A stretch of 64,000 nt of DNA from Clostridia bacterium (GCA_016283155.1 JAEEMI010000025.1:1-64000); one strand, 5' to 3'; shown: positions 1 through 10,287, counted from the first letter of the stretch. Numbers and translations are program-made. The notes: generated from the sequence alone by a model not told the origin.

Positions 1-714
1 ATCTTCAAGTTGATATAGTTTATCTTCCTTTTCATAACCAATTCCTCTGATTGACATTAAAGAAATCTTTTTGAATTTATTACGACTAAATAAATTTTCA
101 ACTTCATTTGAACTTGGATAATATCCTTCCTGAAAACCTTTATTGGTAGCATTATTAAATTTTCCAGTCTTAAATACTCCTTGTAGATTAGCAAGGTTAA
201 CTTGTTCTGGATGCCGAAAATATCGATCAATAATTGCAATACTACCAGATAAGTATGGAATAAAACTGGCAAATACTAACCCGCCATTTTTCAACACACG
301 GTATACTTCTTGAATACATTTTTGCCTTTCTGTCTCATCCAACAAATGATAAAGTGGTCCGAATAATAGTACAACATCAAATTGGTAGTCTTCATATATC
401 GCTAAGTTTGTTGCATTGACTACATCACAAGATTTAATATTTGGATGATTGGTTCGTTTTACTTTCTCTTTAGCAATTTGAATTAATCGTTCAGATAAAT
501 CGGCTAAATACATTTTATATCCACGCTCTGCTAACGGAAAAGTATATACTCCTGTTGCTCCACCAAGATCCAAGATTGTTGCAGATTTAGGTAAATATTT
601 CTGTAGGATTCTCATTGTCATTTCAAATTCTAATTTTCCACTATTATCATTTACCAATCTTTTGTCTTCATTAAATTCATTATAATATTGTTTAATCTTA
701 TTGAAATCAGTCAT
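1..714 (-). CDS. Class I SAM-dependent methyltransferase, partial (runs off the left edge)
   Basis: Minus-strand frame from ATG at 714 is open to base 1: MTDFNKIKQYYNEFNEDKR...TILDLGGATGVYTFPLAERGYKMYLADLSERLI...FDVVLLFGPLYHLLDETERQKCIQEVYRVLKNGG. SAM motif I and motif IV/post-IV present; GGAGG upstream. Absent from the ORF track because it has no stop in the window. Confidence 0.85.
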   Translation of the reverse strand, partial: MTDFNKIKQYYNEFNEDKRLVNDNSGKLEFEMTMRILQKYLPKSATILDLGGATGVYTFPLAERGYKMYLADLSERLIQIAKEKVKRTNHPNIKSCDVVNATNLAIYEDYQFDVVLLFGPLYHLLDETERQKCIQEVYRVLKNGGLVFASFIPYLSGSIAIIDRYFRHPEQVNLANLQGVFKTGKFNNATNKGFQEGYYPSSNEVENLFSRNKFKKISLMSIRGIGYEKEDKLYQLED

Positions 715-840
715 AAGAACCTCCACTTTAATCACATAACTATTATAGGACTTTTATCCAGAAGAAATTGATTCAGAAAAGCAATCAATATTTTAATTTA
801 ACATTAAAAGCAGTTTTCAACAAGAAGAATATCTTTAAGT

Positions 841-1503
841 TTATTTTTGCTTAAGTTTGAATTTCTCGGTAACATCAGCACTGGCTTCGTCTTTCCATTT
901 TTGGATTGCAGCGTGATTACCCGAAAACAAAACTTCTGGCACCGCCATTCCATTCCAAACACGCGGGCGCGTATACTGTGGATATTCCAATTTACCATCG
1001 ACATAACTTTCCATTATTAGACTGTCTTGATTAATTACACCGCTCACATAACGCGATACGGCATCGACCAAAACCATAGCGGGAATTTCGCCACCGGTTA
1101 AAACAAATTCACCAATTGAAATCACTTCATCAAAACAAGCGTCAATTACGCGTTGGTCTACGCCTTCATAATGCCCGCACAAAATAATAATGTGTTCATA
1201 TTGTGATAATTCAACAACACGGTTTTGCGTTAAAATCGGTGCGGCTGGCGTCATAAAGATACGATGTGCCTTATGTTCTGGGTCAATCGCTTGTAAACAA
1301 TCATAAATCGGCTGACACGATAAAACTAACCCGGCGCCTGGTGAATAAGAATTATCATCAACCTTACGATGTTTATCTGTTGAATAATCGCGGAAATTAA
1401 CTAATTCAATTTGTAATTTACCGGCTTTAGTCGCACGTCCCAAAATGCTTGTTTGCAACGGCGTAAACATTTCCGGAAATAAAGTTAAGATTGTCCAACG
1501 CAT
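841..1503 (-). CDS. trmD: tRNA (guanine-N1-)-methyltransferase
   Basis: MRWTILTLFPEMFTPLQTSILGRA...ILCGHYEGVDQRVID...IGEFVLTGGEIPAMVLVDAVSR: TrmD signature. Confidence 0.97.
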   Translation of the reverse strand: MRWTILTLFPEMFTPLQTSILGRATKAGKLQIELVNFRDYSTDKHRKVDDNSYSPGAGLVLSCQPIYDCLQAIDPEHKAHRIFMTPAAPILTQNRVVELSQYEHIIILCGHYEGVDQRVIDACFDEVISIGEFVLTGGEIPAMVLVDAVSRYVSGVINQDSLIMESYVDGKLEYPQYTRPRVWNGMAVPEVLFSGNHAAIQKWKDEASADVTEKFKLKQK

Positions 1504-1994
1504 TAGACCAACTCCGATTCAAGCGCATTCGCCGTTAAAACCAACGTATGCGTAATCATATTAGTTTCAGCGATAAAATCGTCTTCATTGGGGATTAAAA
1601 CAAAACCTTGACCATCAACCGCAATTTCGAAAAAATCACCTGCTCCATAATTTTCGACCGATGCCACTGTACCAATTTTTTTACCCTTATGCACTACTTC
1701 AAAGCCAATAATTTGGCTGGAAAGAATTTCGTCGGCTTGCAAATGTAAAGCACTGTCCTCCACCATCACAATTTGGTTACGCAACTTCTCGGCTTTCTCA
1801 ACAGTTTCAACTCCTCTCAAGCGCAAATAAGCAAAACCATTCTGCACACTACCACGCAATACTTCATAAGTATGTTTTCCTAACGACACAGCTTTCAAAT
1901 CATTAAAAACCGCGGGGCGATTGTAAGTGATACCGACTTTCAGTTCACCTTGCAAACCCCGTGGTTTCAGAACTGTGCCAATGGCAACCAACAT
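1503..1994 (-). CDS. rimM: 16S rRNA processing protein RimM
   Basis: GTVLKPRGLQGELKV N-terminus, PRC-barrel-like C-terminus, adjacent to trmD. Confidence 0.92.
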   Translation of the reverse strand: MLVAIGTVLKPRGLQGELKVGITYNRPAVFNDLKAVSLGKHTYEVLRGSVQNGFAYLRLRGVETVEKAEKLRNQIVMVEDSALHLQADEILSSQIIGFEVVHKGKKIGTVASVENYGAGDFFEIAVDGQGFVLIPNEDDFIAETNMITHTLVLTANALESELV

Positions 1995-3730
1995 TAGTTA
2001 AATTCCTTCACTTGTTTGTGAACCATCGCAATAAAGTCTTCAATGGACATTTGGCCTAAATCTTGACCTTCACGCGTACGTACAGCTACTTTATTTGCTT
2101 CAGCTTCTTTCGCACCGATAATTAAACAATAAGGAATTTTTTTCAAAGTTGCTTCACGAATTTTCAAGCCAATCTTTTCGTTACGCAAATCAGTTGCAGT
2201 ACGAATATCAGCAGCCAACAAAGCACGTTTTACTTGTTCACAATATTCATCTTGAGCATTCGTAATGTTCAAAACACGAACTTGAGTTGGTGATAACCAA
2301 ACCGGCAAAGCACCCATAGTTTTTTCAATTAACATTGCTAACGTACGTTCATAGCAACCAATTGAAGAACGGTGAATTAAATATGGTTTAGCTTTTTTAC
2401 CATTTTCATCAATGTAGGTCAAACCGAAACGTTCAGACAAAGCAAAGTCTAATTGAATCGTAAACAAAGTATCTTCTTTGCCGTACGTATTCTTGGCTTG
2501 AATATCAATCTTGGGTCCGTAGAATGCCGCTTCACCATCGGCTTCAACGAATTTTAATTTGTGTGCCTTTAATGCATTACGAATTTCATTTTGACTCCAT
2601 TCCCAAGCATCAGGTAAATCAATATACTTTGCTTTGTTGTTTGGATCCCATTTTGACAAACGGATAGAAACATCATCTTCCATTTTCAAAACTTGCAAGA
2701 AATATTTGGTTAAATCCATACATTCATCAATGACTTGTTGAATTTGATCCGGACGAACAATAATGTGTCCATCACTTAAAGTATATTCACGTAAACGAAT
2801 CAAGCCGTGCATTTCACCACTATTTTCATTACGGAATTGTTTAGCGGTTTCAGCAAAACGCATTGGTAAATCTTTATAAGAACGTAATTCGCTACGATAC
2901 AACAAAATGTGCATTGGGCAAGTCATCGGACGTAACGCCATTACGTTATCGTTCAAAACTTCATCACCAATCAAGAACATTGAATCTTTATAATGTTGCC
3001 AATGTCCACTAACTTTGTATAAATCACTCTTAGCGAACGAAGGAGTTTTAACGTGCAAATAGCCACGACGAATTTCTTCGTCTTCAACAAAACGTTGCAT
3101 AATACGCAAGATGGTTGAACCTTCGGGAGTAAACAATGGCAAACCTTGTCCAACCAATTCAGAGGAAGTATAATAACCTAATTCACGGCAAATGCGATTA
3201 TGATCGCGTTTTTTAACTTCTTCTTGCCACGCATTATACGCATCTAATTCGCTTTTCTTGGCGAAAGCGACACCGTAGATGCGAGTCAACATTTTATTCT
3301 TTTCATCACCACGCCAATAAGCGCCAGTAATTTGTGTCAACTTAAAAGCTTTGATTTTGCTCAAACGATCCACGTGTGGACCAGCACACAAATCGGTAAA
3401 ATTACCCATTGTGTACATTGAAATAGTTTCACCACGTGGAATATCGTGTAACAATTCAACTTTGTAAATTTCTTTGTTCTTGTTGATAATACGCGATGCT
3501 TCGGCACGTGTAACTTCTTTACGTTCGACCGTAAAATCTTCTTTAATAATACGTGCCATTTCTGCTTCAATTTTTGGCAAGTCTTCATCTTTGATTGGTG
3601 TTGTAAAATCAAAGTCATAATAAAAGCCCGAATCAGTTGCTGGACCAATTGCCAATTTGGTGTTCGGGTAAATGTTTTTTACAGCATATGCTAAAACGTG
3701 TGCTGCAGTATGATTTAGTATTTTATCCAT
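1994..3730 (-). CDS. thrS: Threonyl-tRNA synthetase lacking the N-terminal TGS domain; likely start MDKILNHTAAH at 3730
   Basis: HTAAHVLAYAVK editing-domain motif, GLPLFTPEG, RPMTCPMHI, FAETAKQFRNE, class II aaRS core. Confidence 0.95.
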   Translation of the reverse strand: MDKILNHTAAHVLAYAVKNIYPNTKLAIGPATDSGFYYDFDFTTPIKDEDLPKIEAEMARIIKEDFTVERKEVTRAEASRIINKNKEIYKVELLHDIPRGETISMYTMGNFTDLCAGPHVDRLSKIKAFKLTQITGAYWRGDEKNKMLTRIYGVAFAKKSELDAYNAWQEEVKKRDHNRICRELGYYTSSELVGQGLPLFTPEGSTILRIMQRFVEDEEIRRGYLHVKTPSFAKSDLYKVSGHWQHYKDSMFLIGDEVLNDNVMALRPMTCPMHILLYRSELRSYKDLPMRFAETAKQFRNENSGEMHGLIRLREYTLSDGHIIVRPDQIQQVIDECMDLTKYFLQVLKMEDDVSIRLSKWDPNNKAKYIDLPDAWEWSQNEIRNALKAHKLKFVEADGEAAFYGPKIDIQAKNTYGKEDTLFTIQLDFALSERFGLTYIDENGKKAKPYLIHRSSIGCYERTLAMLIEKTMGALPVWLSPTQVRVLNITNAQDEYCEQVKRALLAADIRTATDLRNEKIGLKIREATLKKIPYCLIIGAKEAEANKVAVRTREGQDLGQMSIEDFIAMVHKQVKEFN

Positions 3731-3737
3731 AGCATCA

Positions 3738-3766
3738 ATTATAACACAATGTCGAAATAAATCAAA
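3738..3766 (-). promoter_or_regulatory. Predicted thrS promoter, TTTGAT-17-TATAAT, 7 nt before ATG
   Basis: -10 (attata, + strand) at 3738-3743; -35 at 3761-3766. Confidence 0.6.
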
Positions 3767-3811
3767 TACCAAAAATTATTAATTACTACGACAATGACAT
3801 AAACTATTGTT

Positions 3812-4483
3812 ATGAAAATTTCTACTGATGAACGTTTCAAATCTTGCATTGAACATTTGGCATTAAAATTTCACGGAAAAATAATCATAGTAAATGAGCG
3901 TTATGTTTTAACCTTAAAACCAACCGTTGACCGTTACAAATTATTTGACAGCATTATTAACCAAATTGTTACTACAATGAAGGCCCATTATTTGCGCAAT
4001 AAAATCCGCATAAAGAATGACACGCTCATCAAAGTCTTAATTAACTATGACAAAAAATCTGACACAGTAATTGCTGGATCATTGTTTCAATTATCAACCC
4101 AAATATTATTAGATTCCATTTATGATTTCGCATTAAGCCGCCTGAAATGCCGCTGGGATGAAGTTATTCAATTGGTCAATGAAAATCACAGACAATTAAC
4201 TCAAACCGTTTTATTCAATGAGTTATTACGCTTTCTAATTCTGAATATGGATTATCGCATTCCTGAAGTTCACATAATGGTAATTAATAAACATATGACA
4301 ATATGCGACCAAAAATTACAACCACTACCCCAACTTGATGAAGACATAATTAATGCTTTAATTGAAATTGCGCCAAGACAAATTTTTATTCACACTGATA
4401 CAAATTTAGCACGTGATGTCATTGAACGCATTGAAACATTATTTCCAAACTGCGTTTGCATAGAATACAACGCAGTGTTATAA
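3812..4483 (+). CDS. YtxC-like putative sporulation protein
   Basis: Domain look (LLxxIxDxxLSRLKxRWDEVIQLVNE) and position beside thrS resemble YtxC. Confidence 0.55.
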   Translation: MKISTDERFKSCIEHLALKFHGKIIIVNERYVLTLKPTVDRYKLFDSIINQIVTTMKAHYLRNKIRIKNDTLIKVLINYDKKSDTVIAGSLFQLSTQILLDSIYDFALSRLKCRWDEVIQLVNENHRQLTQTVLFNELLRFLILNMDYRIPEVHIMVINKHMTICDQKLQPLPQLDEDIINALIEIAPRQIFIHTDTNLARDVIERIETLFPNCVCIEYNAVL

Positions 4484-4484
4484 T
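4456..4484 (+). promoter_or_regulatory. Predicted ricT promoter, TTGCAT-17-TATAAT, 7 nt before ATG
   Basis: -35 4456-4461, -10 4479-4484, ATG at 4492. Confidence 0.6.
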
Positions 4485-4491
4485 TAAAATT

Positions 4492-5118
4492 ATGCGTACT
4501 TATAATGTTAGAGTTTTTAACGAAACACAAACAACTAAATTTGATAGTGACATTGCTGATTTAAAAGCAAATGAATATGTTATTGTAGAAACAGAAACTG
4601 GTGCTGAATGGGGTGTGGTCGCTGATGAAGGTGTTGAAAAGAAAAAACACGAACCAAACCACGCACAAATTTTTCGTCGTGCAACGACCAAAGATCAAAG
4701 CCAAATTAACTTGTTATTAAAGTCAGCGGAATTTGCCAAAGAAAAAGCCACAACGATGGCAGAACAATTAAAGTTGGATATGCGTGTAATGACAGCTCAC
4801 TATACATTTGATGCCAGTAAGGTTGTCATCAATTTCTCGGCTGAACAGCGCGTTGATTTCCGCGAATTAGTTCGTAATCTTGCCAGTGCCTTACATACGC
4901 GCATTGAACTACACCAAGTTGGAGCACGTGATGAAGTTAAAGCCATTGGGGCGTTAGGACCTTGCGGTCAAGAATGTTGTTGTAAACGTTTCTGTCATAA
5001 CTACCCTGATGTTTCAATCAAAATGGCCAAGGAACAGAACCTATCATTAACTCCTGATAAAATTAACGGCATTTGTGGAAGGTTAAAATGTTGCTTGTCA
5101 TACGAGTGTAAAAAATGA
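4492..5118 (+). CDS. ricT: PSP1/RicT (YaaT) family protein
   Basis: Cys-rich PSP1 signature GPCGQECCCKRFCHNYPDVSIKMAKEQNLSLTPDKINGICGRLKCCLSYE. Confidence 0.9.
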   Translation: MRTYNVRVFNETQTTKFDSDIADLKANEYVIVETETGAEWGVVADEGVEKKKHEPNHAQIFRRATTKDQSQINLLLKSAEFAKEKATTMAEQLKLDMRVMTAHYTFDASKVVINFSAEQRVDFRELVRNLASALHTRIELHQVGARDEVKAIGALGPCGQECCCKRFCHNYPDVSIKMAKEQNLSLTPDKINGICGRLKCCLSYECKK

Positions 5119-5160
5119 TAAACTTTAATAGATAAATTAAAAGCAAAGGAGCATAAAAAT

Positions 5161-5637
5161 ATGAGATGTCCAAACTGTGGTTCACACGATAATAAAGTTG
5201 TTGATAGTCGTACTAATGATAATTCTAATTCAATTCGTCGCCGTCGCGAGTGTATTAAATGTGGTAAACGTTTTACCAGTTACGAAACTATTGAGCGTGT
5301 ATCACTATTAGTTATCAAACGCGATGGCAGCCGCCAATCATTTGATGCACAAAAAATTAAAAACAGTATTATCGCTGCTACTGGTAAACGTCCAGTTTCA
5401 ATGAAACAAATTGACAACATCGTTGAAAGTATTGAAATGCAAATTGCCAATGCCGCCATTGGTGATCAACAAGAAATTGCATCCAGTGTCATTGGTGATA
5501 TGGTAATGGAAGAACTAAAAAAGATTGATGAAGTGGCATATATCCGCTTTGCGGCCGTCTATCGTCAATTCAAAGACGTTTCAACCTTTGTTAACTTCGT
5601 AAAAAACTTTGAACAAGAAATTTCTAAGAAAATTTAA
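5161..5637 (+). CDS. nrdR: Transcriptional repressor NrdR
   Basis: MRCPNCGSHDNKVVDSR..IRRRRECIKCGKRFTSYE zinc ribbon + ATP-cone; AAAGGAG upstream. Confidence 0.97.
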   Translation: MRCPNCGSHDNKVVDSRTNDNSNSIRRRRECIKCGKRFTSYETIERVSLLVIKRDGSRQSFDAQKIKNSIIAATGKRPVSMKQIDNIVESIEMQIANAAIGDQQEIASSVIGDMVMEELKKIDEVAYIRFAAVYRQFKDVSTFVNFVKNFEQEISKKI

Positions 5638-6677
5638 GCTTGAGTTTTTAACTCTGCCATACGTAAAGCATCAACCATATCGGTAATCTCACCATCAACA
5701 AACTTGGTAAGATTGTATTCTGTACGATTAATGCGATGGTCAGTCACGCGACCTTGGGGATAATTATATGTTCGAATACGTTCACTTCGGTCGCCGGTAC
5801 CAACTTGCGAATGACGTTCAGACGCATATTTTTCGTCTTCTAAACTTTGGTAATAATGTGCTAATTTAGACACCAAAACCGTCATGGCTTTTTCGCGGTT
5901 AGCCAGTTGGCTACGTCCATCCTGACACGTTACAACCATATTGGTAGGTAAATGGGTAATTCGGATTGCGCTCTCAGTTTTATTAATGTGTTGCCCACCT
6001 GCCCCAGAAGCGCGATAAACATCGATGCGTAAATCTTTTTCATCAATTTGAAAATCAACTGTTGTGGCTTCCGGCAAAACTGCCACGGTTGCCGTTGAAG
6101 TGTGGATGCGTCCTTGTGATTCAGTTTCTGGAACACGTTGCACACGATGTACACCGCTCTCGTATTTAAATTTAGAATATGCACCTGAGCCTTTAACTAT
6201 AAAAGTAACGTTTTTTACCCCACCAATTCCATTCTCTTCAATATCGGTAATCTCCACCGTAAAACCGTTAGCATTAGCATATAACGTATACATTCGTAAT
6301 AGTACTGCAGCAAATAGACAAGCTTCATCGCCACCTGCTGCTGGACGAATTTCAATAATTACATTAGCATCATCACGCTCATCTTTTGGCATTAATAAAA
6401 CTCGTAACTCTTGCTCAGTTTTTTCCAATAAAACTTGGTTCTCGGCAATTTCTTCTTTAGCTAATTCTGCTAACTCAGGATCAGTGATTTCTTGTGCAGA
6501 GGCAATGTCCTTGTTTAATTTTTGATATTTTTGATACGCTTCAATTGTTGGTGCTAATTTTGATACTTCTTTTGAAATCTGTGAATAGCGTGCCACATCA
6601 TTAAAAACTTCAGGCAAAGTTAACTGTTCAATCAGTTGCCCATACTTAATTACTAAAGCACTTAATTCTTCAAACAT
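5634..6677 (-). CDS. prfA: Peptide chain release factor 1
   Basis: GGQ motif (RASGAGGQHINKTESAIRITH), PxT-type motif (RVQRVPETESQGRIHTS). Confidence 0.97.
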   Translation of the reverse strand: MFEELSALVIKYGQLIEQLTLPEVFNDVARYSQISKEVSKLAPTIEAYQKYQKLNKDIASAQEITDPELAELAKEEIAENQVLLEKTEQELRVLLMPKDERDDANVIIEIRPAAGGDEACLFAAVLLRMYTLYANANGFTVEITDIEENGIGGVKNVTFIVKGSGAYSKFKYESGVHRVQRVPETESQGRIHTSTATVAVLPEATTVDFQIDEKDLRIDVYRASGAGGQHINKTESAIRITHLPTNMVVTCQDGRSQLANREKAMTVLVSKLAHYYQSLEDEKYASERHSQVGTGDRSERIRTYNYPQGRVTDHRINRTEYNLTKFVDGEITDMVDALRMAELKTQA

Positions 6678-7519
6678 TATACCCTTATTGTAACCACTCT
6701 ATCGCGATTTGCCAAATCTTTATAAACCTTTACACTGTGATATCCATATTCCAAAGCAATTTGTTCGACTGCAATTGCTTGGTCATAACCAATTTCAAAA
6801 ATAATCATTCCATTTGAATGTAAATGTTTTTTAGCATCAGTTAAAATTCGACGGTAAAAATAAAGTCCATCAATTCCACCATCCAAAGCAATTCGTGGTT
6901 CTTGTAAGGTCCATTGGTCTTCGACCCCAATCTCGGCAGTACGCACATAGGGTGGATTGCAAACAATTAAATCAAATTTTCCGCGCACATCTTCAAATAA
7001 ATCACTTTTAATAAAATTAATATCCGCACGATGCAATGCTGCATTTTCGACTGCAACAGATAATGCTGCTTCACTACAGTCAACAGCGGTGATTTCATAC
7101 TTTAACTCACTTTCTCGACTATGTAACCAATCACACAAATAAGATAACGAAATGCCTATAATTCCTGAACCACAACACAAATCTAAAATTCGATAAGGTG
7201 TGTGTTCGTTGCCAATTAAAGAATCAGCGATAATTTTCTTTTCAGTTAATTCGACTAGAACTTCGGTATCGTGGCGTGGAACTAAAACATCCGGCGTAAC
7301 CAAAAACTTACGATTATAAAAATAAGTACTCCCCAGTAAATAAGCCAGAGGAATACCTTTTTTATATTGATTAATAATTTCAATTGCCTTTTTAGCAATT
7401 GACTCACTAATATCTTTCACTAAAAAAACATTGGTACGTTTAGCTTCCAATAAATGGCACAAAACTTGGATTACCGCTTCGTGCTCTCCGGTTTGTGCAA
7501 TTAGTTGTGCTAACTTCAT
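6677..7519 (-). CDS. prmC: Release factor glutamine methyltransferase
   Basis: [13 protein letters not shown] and IVCNPPYV (NPPY) motifs; [14 protein letters not shown]. Confidence 0.96.
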   Translation of the reverse strand: MKLAQLIAQTGEHEAVIQVLCHLLEAKRTNVFLVKDISESIAKKAIEIINQYKKGIPLAYLLGSTYFYNRKFLVTPDVLVPRHDTEVLVELTEKKIIADSLIGNEHTPYRILDLCCGSGIIGISLSYLCDWLHSRESELKYEITAVDCSEAALSVAVENAALHRADINFIKSDLFEDVRGKFDLIVCNPPYVRTAEIGVEDQWTLQEPRIALDGGIDGLYFYRRILTDAKKHLHSNGMIIFEIGYDQAIAVEQIALEYGYHSVKVYKDLANRDRVVTIRV

Positions 7520-7725
7520 TTTGAATTTGCGTAACGTTTATTAAATTTGTCAACACGACCAGCAGTATCTACAATCTTTTGTTTGCCAGTGTAAAACGGA
7601 TGACATTTGGAGCAAATATCAATTTTTACAACATTACCTTCTTTGGTAGTTCCGCAAGTGAATTTGTTACCGCAAGCACATTCAAATTCGGCTTCGTGAT
7701 AATTAGGATGAATATTTTCTTTCAT
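7516..7725 (-). CDS. rpmE: 50S ribosomal protein L31, zinc-binding type
   Basis: [22 protein letters not shown]...[15 protein letters not shown]. Confidence 0.97.
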   Translation of the reverse strand: MKENIHPNYHEAEFECACGNKFTCGTTKEGNVVKIDICSKCHPFYTGKQKIVDTAGRVDKFNKRYANSK

Positions 7726-7732
7726 AACGATG

Positions 7733-7761
7733 ATGATATCATATCATATAAAACTTGTCAA
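7733..7761 (-). promoter_or_regulatory. Predicted rpmE promoter, TTGACA-17-TATCAT, 7 nt before ATG
   Basis: -10 7733-7738, -35 7756-7761, ATG at 7725. Confidence 0.7.
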
Positions 7762-9095
7762 TCAAATGTCACGAAACTACTCTGACGCAAAAATTCACCA
7801 TTTACCACATCGCCCGCTCCACATAAAATGATAGCATCGTATTCTACCGCGTGTTGGGTTAAATATTCTGTTAATGCTTGTGGTGTCGCAAGATATTTAA
7901 CTTTTAATTGGCGGCTTAAATCTAAGGCCCGTCCTCCAATAATTGTTTTACCCCGTGCTGCAAAGGTTTTGTACAATACAAGATTAGGAACAGTCGATAA
8001 TACTTTTACAAAGTCATCCCATAATGAGATTGTGCGTGTATAAGTGTGTGGCTGAAAAATCATTAAATATTTGGAATATAAATTTTTCGCAGTTTGTATT
8101 GTTGTTAAAATCTCACGTGGATGATGAGCATAATCTAAAATCACTGGTGTTTTAACAAATCGTGCAAAGTGTTGAAAACGACGTGCAATACCTCGATAAT
8201 CCGCGATTGCTCGACAACTTGAATCGAAATCAATTTTACACACCAAAGCACAAGTAATGGCAGCTAAAGCGTTTGCAACGTTATGCAATCCAGGGACATT
8301 AGTCACAAAACGTGGAATTTGATAAAACACACCAAAAATTTGGGGATTCAAAACAATTTCAAATTCATAGTTACCACTAACCAATCGTTGTATGTTTTTT
8401 GCATGTACATCTCCATAGTCAATACCAAAAGTTATCGTGCGTTGCTTACCAAATAAATCTGCACTGTTTTCATCATTGGCATTTTTAATGACAATGTTAC
8501 TTTTTGCAGCAAATTTTTTGAAATACTGTTTAATTTTGGAGAGGTTTTTATAACAATCTAAATGGTCAGCATCAACATTAGTAATTACCGCAATTTGTGG
8601 TTTTAATTTCAAAAAACTTTTTCTAAATTCGCACGCTTCGGTAATAAACCATTGCTTACCACCAATCTGTAAATTGTCTTGTGCCCCATTATGTACGGTT
8701 GGTTCTCGTCCAGCTTGTTGAAAAATTGAACCAATCATTGCTGTAGTTGAACTCTTACCGTGACAACCGGCAATGGCAATCACTTGCCGATAATGGTGTG
8801 CAATTTGTGCCAATAAAGTTTCACGATAAATAATTTTTATTCCGTTTTGTCGAGCATATAATAATTCAGGATTATCATCTGAAATTGCCCCATTAATAAC
8901 TAAATAATGTACTGGTTCGTGTTGCAAATTATTTGCGGAATGACCAATGTAAACGGAAATACCCAATGCAGATAACTCGCGTGTATTAGCAGACTCAACT
9001 ACATCACTACCTGCAACCTGTTTTCCCTGTTTAAATAGTAATTTTGCCAACGCTGACATTGATACTCCACCGATGCCAACAAAAAAATAACGCAC
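7758..9095 (-). CDS. murC: UDP-N-acetylmuramate--L-alanine ligase (GTG start)
   Basis: MRYFFVGIGGVSMSALAKLLFKQGKQVAGSD...AGCHGKSSTTAMI...DYAHHPREI. Confidence 0.95.
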   Translation of the reverse strand: MRYFFVGIGGVSMSALAKLLFKQGKQVAGSDVVESANTRELSALGISVYIGHSANNLQHEPVHYLVINGAISDDNPELLYARQNGIKIIYRETLLAQIAHHYRQVIAIAGCHGKSSTTAMIGSIFQQAGREPTVHNGAQDNLQIGGKQWFITEACEFRKSFLKLKPQIAVITNVDADHLDCYKNLSKIKQYFKKFAAKSNIVIKNANDENSADLFGKQRTITFGIDYGDVHAKNIQRLVSGNYEFEIVLNPQIFGVFYQIPRFVTNVPGLHNVANALAAITCALVCKIDFDSSCRAIADYRGIARRFQHFARFVKTPVILDYAHHPREILTTIQTAKNLYSKYLMIFQPHTYTRTISLWDDFVKVLSTVPNLVLYKTFAARGKTIIGGRALDLSRQLKVKYLATPQALTEYLTQHAVEYDAIILCGAGDVVNGEFLRQSSFVTFD

Positions 9096-9120
9096 AGTAT
9101 CATATATGCGTTATTTTTTT
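9081..9120 (-). terminator. Perfect 14-bp inverted repeat with T7 tract; likely rpsF-ssb-rpsR terminator overlapping the murC start
   Basis: aaaaaaataacgca / cagtatcatata / tgcgttattttttt. Confidence 0.7.
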
Positions 9121-9148
9121 ATCCTGTTATAAAATTATAAAACGTGGA

Positions 9149-9469
9149 TTACAATAAACCCATATTTTTCGCAACCTTAACAGCACGTGCTAATTCACGT
9201 TGGTGAGCAGCACATAAACCAGTTTGACGGCGCGGGAAAATCTTACCACCTTCAGAAATATATTTCTTTAAGCGTGGGTCTTTATAATCGATATACAACG
9301 GACGTTTAGCTTCATCTTTTTCCATACAGAATGGGCAAACACGACGTTTTTGGCGTGGAACACGTTTTTCTTTGCGTTCTTCAGCGTTTTCTGCTGCATT
9401 CTTTTTCGCTTTGTTTTCTTGACGATTTAATTCTTCAATCACTTCGCGAGTCGATAAATTTTCTCCCAT
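9149..9469 (-). CDS. rpsR: 30S ribosomal protein S18, zinc-ligand type with N-terminal extension
   Basis: [11 protein letters not shown]...[44 protein letters not shown] upstream. Confidence 0.97.
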   Translation of the reverse strand: MGENLSTREVIEELNRQENKAKKNAAENAEERKEKRVPRQKRRVCPFCMEKDEAKRPLYIDYKDPRLKKYISEGGKIFPRRQTGLCAAHQRELARAVKVAKNMGLL

Positions 9470-9484
9470 AATCTCTCCTTTTAA

Positions 9485-9874
9485 TTAAAATGGTAACGAA
9501 TCATCAGCAATTGGTTTCATTTCGACATTATTAGTTTGATCGTATGAATTGCTCGGATTGTCATCTTTACGATTCAAGAATTCGACATCAGTTGCCGTAA
9601 CTTCGACTGACGTACGTTTGTTACCTTCTTTGTCTTCGTAATTGCGGATTTGAATATCACCGCAAATAGCTACTTTGCTACCTTTCTTAATAAATTTAGC
9701 ACAATTTTCACCTAACGCACGCCAAGCAGTAATGTTATAAAAATCAGCTTCTTGGTTTCCGCCAACACGACGATTGACAGCGATCGAAAAACGGCAAACG
9801 CTAGCGTTATTAGCACCAACGGTTGACAATTCTGGATCACGAGTTAAGTTACCTACTAAAAAAACTTTATTCAT
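9485..9874 (-). CDS. ssb: Single-stranded DNA-binding protein
   Basis: MNKVFLVGNLTRDPEL...DFYNITAWR...SKVAICGDIQIR...DDSLPF C-terminal tip. Confidence 0.97.
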   Translation of the reverse strand: MNKVFLVGNLTRDPELSTVGANNASVCRFSIAVNRRVGGNQEADFYNITAWRALGENCAKFIKKGSKVAICGDIQIRNYEDKEGNKRTSVEVTATDVEFLNRKDDNPSNSYDQTNNVEMKPIADDSLPF

Positions 9875-9880
9875 AGCAAA

Positions 9881-10261
9881 TTATTCTCCTTCTTTAACTT
9901 CTTTGGAATCTTTTGATTCTTTTTCACGCAATTCTTTCTTGGCCAAGTATTCCTCGCGTGCTTTAGCACGATTTTGTTTGCGGATTACATCTTGAGCTAA
10001 CATAATGTCAGTTTTTGCAATGAACAAATGACGGTTAATACCTTCGGTAATGTTCATCAAAGCTGTCATTTTTGCAGGAACTTCCGGAGCGGCACTAAAA
10101 TTTAACAGGTAATAAAAACCATATTTCTTTTGGCCTAATTTTTCTACTGTAGTTTGTTCACCTGCCATTTTTTTGAAACCAGCGATTAATTCATCGCGCT
10201 TAGCTTCGGCTAGTTTTGCATCCACAACAATCATACATTCATATGATTTCTTGTTTTCCAT
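9881..10261 (-). CDS. rpsF: 30S ribosomal protein S6
   Basis: MENKKSYECMIVVDAKL...KLGQKKYGFYYLLNFSA; rpsF-ssb-rpsR order; AGGAGGT SD. Confidence 0.96.
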   Translation of the reverse strand: MENKKSYECMIVVDAKLAEAKRDELIAGFKKMAGEQTTVEKLGQKKYGFYYLLNFSAAPEVPAKMTALMNITEGINRHLFIAKTDIMLAQDVIRKQNRAKAREEYLAKKELREKESKDSKEVKEGE

Positions 10262-10287
10262 ATTTTACCTCCTTTTATGGTCTAACG

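Noticed and set aside
804-1004. ORF antiparallel in phase to trmD 3' end
   Set aside because: Overlaps trmD in another frame; composition is a shadow frame.
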